Assembly: GCA_937981585.1 (NCBI GenBank)
Contig: CALJOA010000034.1
Location: 38,427 to 102,426 of the forward strand
Source: an uncultured Pirellulaceae bacterium
GTDB taxonomy: Bacteria > Planctomycetota > Planctomycetia > Pirellulales > Pirellulaceae
Length of the DNA: 64,000 nucleotides
Direction of reading: 5' to 3'
Shown: positions 39,701 to 49,792 of the stretch, one piece after another
Numbering within the stretch: the first letter of the stretch is position 1
Layout of the letters: each line of letters begins with the position of its first letter
The notes under the pieces: model-generated
Told to the model about the DNA's origin: nothing
Database searches by the model: none
The model's input: only the letters and a program-made list of their open reading frames with translations
Program-made: the position numbers and the translations under genes

Positions 39701-41533
39701 CTAATCCTCGTCGAGCTTGAATACAAAGATGTCATCTCGTGCCCCTCCTTGAGTGACGGCAACCAGCGAACCATCGGGTGAGGCTTCAATTTTTTGGATG
39801 TAGGGAACATCAGGGACTGACCAGACTTTGAGCAGTTCCTGAGAAGTCAGATTCCAGAGATAGAACATCCTGTTTCCGCCGACCAAAATCTTCTCGTCAT
39901 TGACATTTGCGATCGTCCATTGAACTCCGCTACTTTTAAGTCGGTAAAGTTCTTCTTTCTCATCGAGCTTGTGTGCTTCAACACCACCGCCAGCCGAACC
40001 GAGCATTCGCGTTCCGTCTCCGCTGTATGATGCGTGCTGGCCCATGTGAAACGGAAACTCGCCATCCTTCAAAACTTCGCCATCAGCAAAACTATGTTCG
40101 CTCCATTTTTTTGAGCCTGCCAACGTGATGGAGTTGCGCTTCGAATCGACGTGAAATGTCAGGAGCTTGGTTCCAAAATCTTCGATCTTCTTAATGCAGG
40201 ATTCTTCATTCACATCCCAAAAACAGACACCATGCTTTCGGTCGAAAGACATCAAATGAGTGCCTTCCGAATTAAACGCCAAATAGGTGATGCTGGAATT
40301 GTGCCCGCCATACGATTGGACGGATTTTGGTTTTCCACGTGACAGGTCATACAACTCGATGATTCCTTGATCGCCGCCCACCGCCAGCATGGAACCATCG
40401 TCCGAAAGACTCACGGTGCTGAATCGGTCGATCGCACCAAGCTTCTTCGTCGAACTGACAACGCGTCCCTTTTTACTGTCAAAGACGATAAAGTTGTCCG
40501 GTGTGGTCGCGTACAACATTCCCTCGTTGGAAATCGCGAGACCTTTGGCGCCCCATCCTTCGACCTTCATTTGGGACATCAAACCATCCAGTGGTTTTTC
40601 CTTGGCAGCGAGTTCCATCGCTGCCAGATGCTCCTTGGCCTCGGATTCAATTCGTTTGGCTTCCTCACGGGCCAATTCTCGTTTCTCTCGCTCGATTCTT
40701 TCTTTATCGCGACGAGCTTCCCTTGCCTTATTGGCTATCTCTCTTTCACGGTCACGTATTTCCTTTTCGGCTCTCGCTTTTTCTGCAAGCCGTTTGGCAC
40801 TGAGTTCGGCCGTGGCGCGTTCGGCTTCTTCGGCGCGAATCTCAGCGGGGCTTTTCTTGCGAGATTTGTTTTCCGTAAAACCTGAGTTCCCTGAACGGCT
40901 TGATCCGTTGTCACCAGTCGGAGCGCCGGTATCGATCTCAAACGGATTGACGGGTAACGGATTGACGGGCATCGAATTGTTGTCGGGAACCACCGGGCGG
41001 TCTGCTCGCTCGGGCCGATCGTCGTTGCTTTCTGCTCTAGCCTTTTCGTCCAACTGATTTGCTACGGCACCGACATCATGAACCGCTCTACCGAGAAAGC
41101 TAACGACTGCCAGAAGCAGTGGAAGAATGATTGCCGCCAAGACCGCTGGAATCATCCAGGGATTTGATACGTGACGACTCGCTGGCTCAGGAGACGGATA
41201 ACCTCCCAGGCCAGTGCTTGCCGGGCCAACTGCTGTGGCCCCCGCGCTGCCGCCAATCAAGTATTGGCTGATGTCTTCTCCAGCAGGTTTTGCCTGCACC
41301 AACTCGGCCGTCACTAGTTCCGCTTCGACAGGTTGATCTGTCAAAACTGGGCGGGACATTGTCGGGTTGGGCTGAGACGTCTTTCGGGGAGGAAGACGAT
41401 CCGATGGCGGGCGGGTAGAGTCGCGACCAAGAAAGGCATGGCTGCACTTTTTGCAGCGCATTCGTTTTTCGAGATGCTCTTGCGACACCGAATACTTTTG
41501 ACTGCAACTGGGACACCAAACGGCGACTTTCAT
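39701..41533 (-). CDS. MJ0042-like zinc-ribbon / TM / coiled-coil / WD40-type protein
   Basis: MKVAVWCPSCSQKYSVSQEHLEKRMRCKKCSHAFLG; TM; long E/K/R coiled coil; WD40-like repeats. Confidence 0.85.
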   Translation of the reverse strand: MKVAVWCPSCSQKYSVSQEHLEKRMRCKKCSHAFLGRDSTRPPSDRLPPRKTSQPNPTMSRPVLTDQPVEAELVTAELVQAKPAGEDISQYLIGGSAGATAVGPASTGLGGYPSPEPASRHVSNPWMIPAVLAAIILPLLLAVVSFLGRAVHDVGAVANQLDEKARAESNDDRPERADRPVVPDNNSMPVNPLPVNPFEIDTGAPTGDNGSSRSGNSGFTENKSRKKSPAEIRAEEAERATAELSAKRLAEKARAEKEIRDREREIANKAREARRDKERIEREKRELAREEAKRIESEAKEHLAAMELAAKEKPLDGLMSQMKVEGWGAKGLAISNEGMLYATTPDNFIVFDSKKGRVVSSTKKLGAIDRFSTVSLSDDGSMLAVGGDQGIIELYDLSRGKPKSVQSYGGHNSSITYLAFNSEGTHLMSFDRKHGVCFWDVNEESCIKKIEDFGTKLLTFHVDSKRNSITLAGSKKWSEHSFADGEVLKDGEFPFHMGQHASYSGDGTRMLGSAGGGVEAHKLDEKEELYRLKSSGVQWTIANVNDEKILVGGNRMFYLWNLTSQELLKVWSVPDVPYIQKIEASPDGSLVAVTQGGARDDIFVFKLDED

Positions 41534-41604
41534 GACTTTACTACCCTAAGTGCTAACCCAAGCGAACAACTTGCCTGGCCGAGAACATTCATTCTACCAC
41601 CACA

Positions 41605-44600
41605 TCACTTGGCTTGGAACTTCCACTTCATCGCACGAAACTTCTTTCCGTACAACCTGGCAGCGCCATACTGAACGAGTTTGTAAGCTCGTGTCAAACC
41701 CGGGTTTTTATCCTCTTCATCAATTCCTTCGTACATCGTTTTGAGCTGGGTAGTCACTTCGCCGTAGGGGCGTTGTGTTCCCATATTTTGCAAAACGCAA
41801 ATCACCTGTTCATAGTTGAATTGGAAGTACGAGTTCATCCCCATTGGATCGACGTCGCGAATGTACTCTAGCGCCAGTTCGGGTGACCCGTAAATAATTT
41901 GGTAAAGCGCCGCCAGAACCAAATGCCTACCGGTGCTTGCGTCGGGCTTCAAATTCTTGATCGAATGAATGGAAACCTCGTTCGCTTGGTGGTCCTTCTT
42001 CTGATCCCAAAGCGACATAGCCAGCGCCGAAAGACCCCAAGGAGTTGTGTCCTTGCGGTTGCGCCAATCAGCCATGTAGGTGCAGACTTCGGCGTCCATG
42101 TCACCCATGCAAAGCGCAGAACCAACCCACTCCCACATCTTGGTCGATCCTCGAAGCGCCTGTTCATTCTCTGCCATGAACTTCCGCATCCGCGGATGCT
42201 GCGCGAACTCTTCTGCGGTCGAAGATTCGACCATGAACTTTTGAGCCGCCGACTCCCAAAGCTGTTTTCGATTCTTCAGCGTCTTGATCTTCGTTTCACA
42301 CAGATCCCATTTTCCCATCGACGTGGTCAAGTGCACAAACACGAACCCGACTCCGGGTTTTGCATCAGGCTTGGCAATTTCCCTGGTAAGGAACTCAAGC
42401 GTTTCATCGGTCCAGCCCGCAAGGTACAGCGACTCCACCGCTCCATCGATCGCCGAGGGATCGTCGCCAGGAATTTGACAAAGCTCTTGAAGCTTTTCAA
42501 AAGCAACCTGTTTGTCACCGCTAAGCGCCGCGATTCTGATCTTCTCTGAAAGGACCCACTCAGGTGAAAGGTGCGGCGTAACGAAATCCAGCATCTCCTT
42601 GGCTTCATCCCAATTTTTCTCGTCTACCAACAGATCAAGCAGGCGCCCTGACGCATAATCATAAGTCGGAGCCAAATGGACGGCCTGCGTGAAATGCTCT
42701 TTCGCTTTGTCGAAATTGTCTTTGGCCAACTCACCATCACCGAGGTAGCCCCATGAAACGGCGTTCTGAGGCTGAATGCGAACCATCTCGTTGGCCGACG
42801 CGATGTAGCGATCGACATTTCCCTGATAGCGATACCACTGGGCGAGTTCCTGCCAAGCCCAGTAGTAGTCGGGGTCAACTGCAACAACTTTTTCCATCGA
42901 AGAAATCGCGGCGTCAAAATTTCCGCGCTCTCCTTCGACCCAGGCTGCGCGAGCAACCAGTTCCATCGGCATATCGTTGGCAAGTGCTGCAGGTTGGGCG
43001 GCTGCAAGAGCTTCTTCATACATTCCCATCTGCGAAAACATAATCGACTTGTATGAATGTAGATCAACATCGTGCGGATTGAGGCTGAGACCTTTGTCCA
43101 GCGCCGCAATCGCGTCTTCGACTTGATGAGGCTGATCGAGGGTCAACGCCAGCATCCGCCAGGACTGTGGTTCGTTGGGGCGGGAGTTGGTCAGTTCCGT
43201 GGCAACTTCCACGTCAAAGTCGGGCTTGCCCAACTCGGCGCACCACGATCGAAGCGCCATCCAGCCGAACTCGTAACCAGGTTGCATCCTGACTGCTTTA
43301 GCGACCAGCTGGAGGGCTTCCTCTTTCTCTTCTTGCTGCCACATGACCGAAGCGAGCGAGCCCATGTTGACGACATCTCTGGGCTCGATCCGAAGGTTGG
43401 CCTCGAGTTCCTTTCTGGCTCCCGCAAGGTCGCCCTTTTTCTCAAGGGCTTCGGCGAGCGATCGGGTCAGGTCACCCCACGTCGGATTGATCTCTTTTGC
43501 TTTTCGCATCGCCGCGATCTCGTCATCGATTCGCCCGGCCGAGGCATTGGCCGAAGCCAGTTCCATCCACATTCGCGGAAGCAAAGGAAACTTCTGGGTT
43601 CCCTTGGTGGCCAGCTTGATCGCGTTTTCGTGCTGTTGCATGTCGCTCATTTGGCGGCACACCGCAACCCACGCTTGCCAGCAATCAAGGTTTTGCTTGA
43701 GCGTCTTTTTGAGCGTGTTAAGCAGTTGATTCGAGTCGAGGCAGGTTTGGGCCAACGCGTGATAGGTTAACAATCCTTCGCCAAGTCCGACTTGACGGTT
43801 GAGTTCGGCCAAGATGAACTGAAGCTGCGTTTCGCGTTCGGTTTTTGAATAGCAACAATGAACCAAGCCTGCCATCGCGTACTCGGAGTCGATCGAATGC
43901 TTCAGGACCTCGCGATAATGCTGGATCGCTTTGGCGGTTTCATTGCGGCTTTGGTGCAAGCGCGCTCTTAGGATCGACGTTCCGGCAACGCTCGGCTCAA
44001 CTTCGTGGGCTTTGCTGATGTATTTTTCTGCCAGCTCAAAATCTCGATGCTTCAAATACAAGATCGCTTTTTCCCGTAACGCCCACGCGTCGTCGGGGTG
44101 GTGTTTGAGAAACTCGTCAAGCTCGGCATCGATTTCTTCTTTGGTTCCCTCTTTGACCCAATCCATCAACATCGTCCGAAGCGGATACGAGTAGGGAAAC
44201 TTGTCGACATACTTGCGAAGATGCGCCGTCGCTGCAGTCGAACCTCCGTCATCAGCCAGCAACCCGGTGGCGAATCGATGGGCAACGTAATCCAGCGGAT
44301 CCTTTTCGACGAGTGACATCCACTGCTTGAGCGCGACGGAATTGTTGCCTTGATAGGATGCGATCAACGCGGCGATGCGTGTCCAGTGTTGCGCGTGCGA
44401 GATCGGTTTGGCTTTGGCGAGAAGCTTTTCGGCTTTCTCAAATTTTCCCCAGCGAGCAAAATACTCCGCCGTGTAGAGGAGGAAGTCACCATCGTTTTTG
44501 TGCGTTTGATATGCTTCCTGTAACGTTTTCATTGAGTCCTTGGTCAGCTCCAGCTGATCGTATGCCCAGCACAGCGTGCGGGCCGGAAGACTCGACCGGT

Positions 44601-46611
44601 TTCCAACTCGTTGCACACGATCTTTCAGATAACGCATCGCAGTCGGTGTGTCGTTGGTGACCCTGCAAGCGTAGAAATATTCCTTGGCGCGGTTTTCGTT
44701 TTTATCATCCAGACACGCCGCAAAACGAAGGGCTTCCACGGCCGCGTCTTTTCGTTGCTCTTCAAAATGGATTCCGCCCAACATGCTGTAGGCGGTTGGA
44801 TTTTCGGATTGGTACTTTAGTGATCGGCGCAATAAATAGTCGACCGTATCCTTCTCGCGCGCATCGCCGACCAGTTCGCCGGCGAGCTGCGTCCAGAAAA
44901 CTGGATGGCACTCGGGGTCCGCATTAAACTCGCGCAGAACTGCGATTCGGTCTTCTGCTTTCCCAAGCTCACCCAGGCAAGCCAAACGAGCGACTTTGAG
45001 ATTGACATCTTTGGGGTACTTTTCGATCAAAGCCTCAACCGTAGAAAGCAATTGGGGCAGATCGGAATCGTACCTTGCGACCACCGAATTGGCGTTGAGC
45101 GTCAATCGGTGTTTCGGACTCACTGATTCGAGTTTCTCGACGACCTTGGCAGCGAAGTCTCGTTTGTGTTTCTCAAGTCCAAGCTGCAGTTTGTAGTACA
45201 AGTCGTAAAATTTGGCTTCCGGAAGTTTGATGCCCTCAAGCAATTCAGCTTTCTCGTTGGGAACCAAAGCCATTCCGCACGGCCCCGACGATTCGTAACG
45301 TTCAAGCATTTTATCAGCATTGAATTCGCGCGAGTGGCGGTCGCCGGGATCGCGAATCAGCAGTGAACGCCGATAGTCGTCGTATCCGATAACGGCCTGC
45401 AAGTGGGCTGAGCCTGGTTCGCAAGTCGTCAACGTAAATGGGATGCCTTGGTCGATCAACGCTTTGGCAGATTCCCAAGTGACGCGGAATTCGCGTGTTT
45501 GGTAGCCTTGTTCCTCCGCCCATTTTCGCTCACTGTGCGCCGGGGTGCCGTCGTAGCAAATCTCCTCAACGATCTCGAGATGCTCAACGGGCTTTTTCCA
45601 GTAGTTGGCAATCGATGTCAGCGTCGCAGGGGCGCACGTTAGGTGATCCTGCCGGACGAATTCGACTGGCAGGCGGACACGCTTGCCTTTGAAATCCGGG
45701 TCAGTAAGTCGTTCCACCATCGAGTCAAAGAAAGGCGTGTTGGCTTTTTTTGCATGCTCCGCCGCAGCTTTGTGGTTGCCGACGTAGTATTCCATGTCCG
45801 CGTTCATCGCCGAAAGTGACTCAAGGACTTTGGGCGCCATCTTCATCAGCGGAAAGTAAGATTCAACGTTTGAGAACAGCTCTCGAGCTTCATCAAATCG
45901 CTCCAGTTCAAGAAAGAGCGAACCAAGCTGAATTCGCACATCACCTGATTCGATTTTTTGGTTTGCCGCTCGGAGTAGCTCGATCGCTTCGTCGTCGCGT
46001 TGGTCTTGCACCAAACGGTTGGCGAGGTTTTGAACGGCTGGGCGAAACCACGGCTGAAGCTCCATTGCTTTCTCCGCCGAAGCGACGGCTTGTTCGCGGC
46101 GATCCTGCAAATCGAGAATGGTCGAACGCTGGACGTGAAGCCAGGCACGGTCAGGTTGCATTTCGATGGCACGGTCAACCCACTTGTCTGCGTTTTCGAA
46201 ATCGCGAAAGACGGCGTAGAGCATGCCTCGAAGTGCAAACCAATCCGATTGCAACATTTCATCGCCTGTATCGAGGTCCCCAAGTTCTTTCATGCGCTGA
46301 AACGACTTGTAGGCGCCAAACCGACCAAGCATGGCGTAGGTGAAGAAATATTGGACTTCCGGATCATCGGGAAACCTGCGGTGAGCCAGCCGCAGCAATG
46401 TTCTTCCCAATCGAATCGAGCCAACGTGGTTGGAAATCCGCGCGCCTAAAACACGGCTTCGCGCGCCTGTCCATTTTTCCAACGGACCGACTTGCTTGGA
46501 GGCTTCGTATGCTTGAAGGTAAAGTCCTTGGTCGTAAAGTTTGGTTACTTTTTCAAACAGCTCGGGAGAAAGGGTTTCAGTTTCTTGAGGCGTTGCATGA
46601 TCGAGAGGCAT
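41605..46611 (-). CDS. Giant TPR-repeat protein with embedded C39-like peptidase domain
   Basis: ORF to 46665 (TTG) with ATG at 46611; many TPRs; VEFVRQDHLTCAPATLTSIANYW...AHLQAVIGYDDYRRSLLIRDPG supplies Q/C, H and D of a papain-like C39 fold. Confidence 0.9.
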   Translation of the reverse strand: MPLDHATPQETETLSPELFEKVTKLYDQGLYLQAYEASKQVGPLEKWTGARSRVLGARISNHVGSIRLGRTLLRLAHRRFPDDPEVQYFFTYAMLGRFGAYKSFQRMKELGDLDTGDEMLQSDWFALRGMLYAVFRDFENADKWVDRAIEMQPDRAWLHVQRSTILDLQDRREQAVASAEKAMELQPWFRPAVQNLANRLVQDQRDDEAIELLRAANQKIESGDVRIQLGSLFLELERFDEARELFSNVESYFPLMKMAPKVLESLSAMNADMEYYVGNHKAAAEHAKKANTPFFDSMVERLTDPDFKGKRVRLPVEFVRQDHLTCAPATLTSIANYWKKPVEHLEIVEEICYDGTPAHSERKWAEEQGYQTREFRVTWESAKALIDQGIPFTLTTCEPGSAHLQAVIGYDDYRRSLLIRDPGDRHSREFNADKMLERYESSGPCGMALVPNEKAELLEGIKLPEAKFYDLYYKLQLGLEKHKRDFAAKVVEKLESVSPKHRLTLNANSVVARYDSDLPQLLSTVEALIEKYPKDVNLKVARLACLGELGKAEDRIAVLREFNADPECHPVFWTQLAGELVGDAREKDTVDYLLRRSLKYQSENPTAYSMLGGIHFEEQRKDAAVEALRFAACLDDKNENRAKEYFYACRVTNDTPTAMRYLKDRVQRVGNRSSLPARTLCWAYDQLELTKDSMKTLQEAYQTHKNDGDFLLYTAEYFARWGKFEKAEKLLAKAKPISHAQHWTRIAALIASYQGNNSVALKQWMSLVEKDPLDYVAHRFATGLLADDGGSTAATAHLRKYVDKFPYSYPLRTMLMDWVKEGTKEEIDAELDEFLKHHPDDAWALREKAILYLKHRDFELAEKYISKAHEVEPSVAGTSILRARLHQSRNETAKAIQHYREVLKHSIDSEYAMAGLVHCCYSKTERETQLQFILAELNRQVGLGEGLLTYHALAQTCLDSNQLLNTLKKTLKQNLDCWQAWVAVCRQMSDMQQHENAIKLATKGTQKFPLLPRMWMELASANASAGRIDDEIAAMRKAKEINPTWGDLTRSLAEALEKKGDLAGARKELEANLRIEPRDVVNMGSLASVMWQQEEKEEALQLVAKAVRMQPGYEFGWMALRSWCAELGKPDFDVEVATELTNSRPNEPQSWRMLALTLDQPHQVEDAIAALDKGLSLNPHDVDLHSYKSIMFSQMGMYEEALAAAQPAALANDMPMELVARAAWVEGERGNFDAAISSMEKVVAVDPDYYWAWQELAQWYRYQGNVDRYIASANEMVRIQPQNAVSWGYLGDGELAKDNFDKAKEHFTQAVHLAPTYDYASGRLLDLLVDEKNWDEAKEMLDFVTPHLSPEWVLSEKIRIAALSGDKQVAFEKLQELCQIPGDDPSAIDGAVESLYLAGWTDETLEFLTREIAKPDAKPGVGFVFVHLTTSMGKWDLCETKIKTLKNRKQLWESAAQKFMVESSTAEEFAQHPRMRKFMAENEQALRGSTKMWEWVGSALCMGDMDAEVCTYMADWRNRKDTTPWGLSALAMSLWDQKKDHQANEVSIHSIKNLKPDASTGRHLVLAALYQIIYGSPELALEYIRDVDPMGMNSYFQFNYEQVICVLQNMGTQRPYGEVTTQLKTMYEGIDEEDKNPGLTRAYKLVQYGAARLYGKKFRAMKWKFQAK

Positions 46612-46869
46612 CTTTGATTCCGAAGGCAGTTTAGAGGAAAGTGCACCTTTTGCGGGCTCGACCAAGTTAGCAAATTATTGGGGCCGAGTCACTTTTTATG
46701 GACTCAATAGAGACTGAAACTGGCGCGAAAAGTTCGATGGGAGTTTCTTGAAAACTGGCGTTTTGGATGAAGCTATTTGAAGACTGGTATTCCAAAGCCA
46801 TTACTGAAGAGTTTTAGCAAAGGCTCACTGAGCGATTTGGTGATTTGGTGATTTGGAGGCTGGGAGGCT

Positions 46870-46978
<109 letters not shown>

Positions 46979-47074
46979 GAATCTGGAACCAGCCACCCGA
47001 ATCTGGAACCAGCCATCGAATCTGGAAGCAGGCACTCGAAATCTGGAAGCAGGCCCCGAAATCTGGAACCAGCC
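46979..47074. repeat. Degenerate ~19-20 bp tandem repeats (cgaatctggaaccagcca)
   Basis: About five imperfect units directly abutting element copy C. Confidence 0.8.
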
Positions 47075-47154
47075 AACGAACCGAGCGGATTGCAATCGGT
47101 CAATTCATCTTTGCCCAACCACTAGGTATACTTTGCTTTGGCTACCTTGTTTTA

Positions 47155-49650
47155 GTGGAGTACAGCGTGGACAACAAAAGTAGGTTCCTGGTTCGTTTGT
47201 TTGGCTTACTGCTATTTGGTGTGACGGTTTGTGCGTTCAGCAAACAAGTGTGGGCAAACGAGCCGACGAATCACTCCAAGTCTCCAAACATCATTTTTAT
47301 CCTTGCTGATGATGCCGGGTATTCGGATCTGGGTTGCTATGGAGCGGAAATTGAAACGCCGAATCTCGATCGGCTTGCCGAAAACGGTTTGCGATTCACG
47401 CAGTTCTATAACACCGGGCGATGCTGGCCGACGCGAGTCGCGTTGATGTCGGGCTTTTATCCGCATCAAATCCACCGTGACAAGCTACCCGAGTTGGGTG
47501 GAGGTGGAGGCGGAGGCAACCGAAATTTGCGTCAAAAGTGGGCCAGGCTGCTGCCGGATTTTCTCAAGCCTCACGGTTATCGAAATTACCACAGCGGCAA
47601 GTGGCATATCGACGGGCCAGTGCTTCCAACGGGTTTCGATCGTTCGCTTGACATGCGAAACCAAGGTAGCTTTTTTTCCAACCGTGGAAATAAAATTGAC
47701 GATGTTCCGGTCAAGCCAGTTGATTCTGATTCTGGCTATTACGCGACCACCGCAACGATCGATCACGCGATCGACTGCTTGGAAGAGCACTCGGAGAAGT
47801 TTTCAGACAAACCATTCTTCCACTACGTCGCCTTTATCGCGCCACACTTTCCGCTTCACGCATTGCCCGAAGACATCGCCAAGTACGAGGGAAAGTACGC
47901 TGACGGCTGGACGGCGATGCGAGAGAAACGATTTGCAAGACAAATAGAGATGGGGATCCACAAGACGACGTTGTCAAAGCTCGAAGAGGATCTCGGACCG
48001 CCCTATGATTTTCCCGATGCGATGGAAAAACTGGGGCCCGGCGAAGTCAACCGGCCCCTTGCCTGGGCTGAACTGACTGCCGAGCAAAAGAAATTCCAAG
48101 CCACCAAGATGGAGATCCACGCGGCGATGATCGATCGAATGGATCAGGAGATTGGTCGATTGATTGAACAGCTTAAAAAGATGGACGAGTTTGAGAATAC
48201 GTTGATCTTCTACGGCTCGGACAACGGGGCAAGCGCCGAGATCATGGTACGCGCAGGCGGACACGATCCTGAGGCCGCGCCCGGAAGCGAGGCCAGCTAT
48301 CTTTGCCTGGGGCCGGGATTCTCAAGCGCTTGTAACACGCCCTTTCGCAGACACAAAACGTGGGTTCATGAAGGCGGAATTGCCACGCCACTGATTGTGC
48401 ATTGGCCAGCCGGCATCAAAAGCAAGGGACAGTTGCGTCACACGCCGGGGCACATGATCGACATCGTTCCAACGATTCTTGAGTTGGCGGGAATTGAAAA
48501 GCCAACCAAGTGGGAAGGCGAACCGATCCCACCGGCTCCCGGTAAGAGTCTTCTACGAGCGTTCGAATCCGATGTAACGATTGAGCGAGATTCGATCTGG
48601 TGGCTTCATGAAGGCAATCGAGCGGTGCGCGTCGGTGACTTTAAACTTGTCGCTTCCGATGAAGATTCTTGGGAGCTCTACGATATGCGCACCGACCGCG
48701 CCGAGTCGAATAACTTGATTTCTTCTCAACCAGAAAAAGCTCAACAGCTGGAAAAAATCTGGAACCAACAACTGGAACAGTTTAGCGACCTGGTCCGCAA
48801 AACGGTTCACCAACAACCAAAGGGAAAGCAGCGAGCCACCAACAAAGAAAAGCAGGCTGCAAAGGAGAAAGCCAAATGGATCCAGCTTTTCAATGGTAAA
48901 GACTTAACGGGCTGGACTCCCAAGTTTGCTGGCTTTCCTGCGGGAGAAAATTTTGGCAACACTTACCGCGTCGAAGACGGCTTGCTCAAAGTCGTCTTTG
49001 ACCCCAAGGTCTACGGAGAAAAATACGAGAACCGGTTTGGCCATCTCTTTTACAACACGCCTTATAGCCACTATCGTTTGCGGATTGAATATAAGTTTAA
49101 CGGTGAAAAATATCCCAACGCTCCAAGCTGGAATCTATTCAACAGCGGTGTGATGGTTCACGGGCAGGATCCCCAAACCATGGGTGTGAACCAAGGCTTT
49201 CCGGCGTCGATCGAAATGCAATTTCTTGCTGATGTGCCGGGCAAAAAAAAGCGGAACAACTTGAATATTTGCACTCCTGCAAGTCACGTTGTGATCGACG
49301 ACAAGCTTGTCGAAAAGCACGTCATTGAGTCCAACAATCCAGCGCCTTCTAAAGACAAATGGCAAACGGTGGAGATCCTCGTTAAGGGCAGCGAAGTGCT
49401 GGAACATCGCCAGCATGGCAAAACTGTGATTCGCTACAGCCGACCCCAATTCGATCCAAGCGATAAAAAATGGCTCGACCCTGAAGCCCCCAAAACGAAA
49501 GCGTTTCTGGCGGAACTTGGCGAGAAGCGGCTAATCGTCGGAGGCAGTATCAGCCTGCAAGCCGAGGGGCATCAATTGGATTTCCGAAAGGTCGAGCTTT
49601 TGCCTTTGCCGGGCAACCGTTGTGAATATATTTTTGAAGTTCCAAAATGA
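47155..49650 (+). CDS. Sulfatase fused to DUF1080 (3-keto-disaccharide hydrolase-like)
   Basis: SPNIIFILADDAGYSDLGCYGAEIETPNLDRLAENGLRFTQFYNTGRCWPTRVALMSG (C-x-P-x-R motif); WIQLFNGKDLTGWTP and SWNLFNSGVMVHGQDP are DUF1080. ORF-track start at 46918 lies in repeat DNA; GTG 47155 or 47167 more likely. Confidence 0.93.
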   Translation: MEYSVDNKSRFLVRLFGLLLFGVTVCAFSKQVWANEPTNHSKSPNIIFILADDAGYSDLGCYGAEIETPNLDRLAENGLRFTQFYNTGRCWPTRVALMSGFYPHQIHRDKLPELGGGGGGGNRNLRQKWARLLPDFLKPHGYRNYHSGKWHIDGPVLPTGFDRSLDMRNQGSFFSNRGNKIDDVPVKPVDSDSGYYATTATIDHAIDCLEEHSEKFSDKPFFHYVAFIAPHFPLHALPEDIAKYEGKYADGWTAMREKRFARQIEMGIHKTTLSKLEEDLGPPYDFPDAMEKLGPGEVNRPLAWAELTAEQKKFQATKMEIHAAMIDRMDQEIGRLIEQLKKMDEFENTLIFYGSDNGASAEIMVRAGGHDPEAAPGSEASYLCLGPGFSSACNTPFRRHKTWVHEGGIATPLIVHWPAGIKSKGQLRHTPGHMIDIVPTILELAGIEKPTKWEGEPIPPAPGKSLLRAFESDVTIERDSIWWLHEGNRAVRVGDFKLVASDEDSWELYDMRTDRAESNNLISSQPEKAQQLEKIWNQQLEQFSDLVRKTVHQQPKGKQRATNKEKQAAKEKAKWIQLFNGKDLTGWTPKFAGFPAGENFGNTYRVEDGLLKVVFDPKVYGEKYENRFGHLFYNTPYSHYRLRIEYKFNGEKYPNAPSWNLFNSGVMVHGQDPQTMGVNQGFPASIEMQFLADVPGKKKRNNLNICTPASHVVIDDKLVEKHVIESNNPAPSKDKWQTVEILVKGSEVLEHRQHGKTVIRYSRPQFDPSDKKWLDPEAPKTKAFLAELGEKRLIVGGSISLQAEGHQLDFRKVELLPLPGNRCEYIFEVPK

Positions 49651-49699
49651 CGTTTGTCAGTGCATTTCATTTTTCTCGGTGTTCTGCTTGCGCGCACTG

Positions 49700-49725
49700 A
49701 TCCTGTCAATCATGTTCATCCTGTC
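49700..49725. repeat. ATCCTGT/ATCATGTT-type intergenic repeat, copy 2
   Basis: atcctgtcaatcatgttcatcctgtc; shares a perfect 18-mer with the reverse complement of 29149-29166. Confidence 0.7.
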
Positions 49726-49792
49726 TCAAATCCCCTGCCCGTCGCTCTTCACCGGCTGTCGGATTCCCGGATGGGATTGCCCGGCTAACATA

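Noticed and set aside
41899-46449. Plus-strand ORFs over the TPR gene (for example 41899-42549, 43072-43770, 45750-46343, 46000-46449)
   Set aside because: Antisense frames of a strongly supported long CDS; expected by codon composition.
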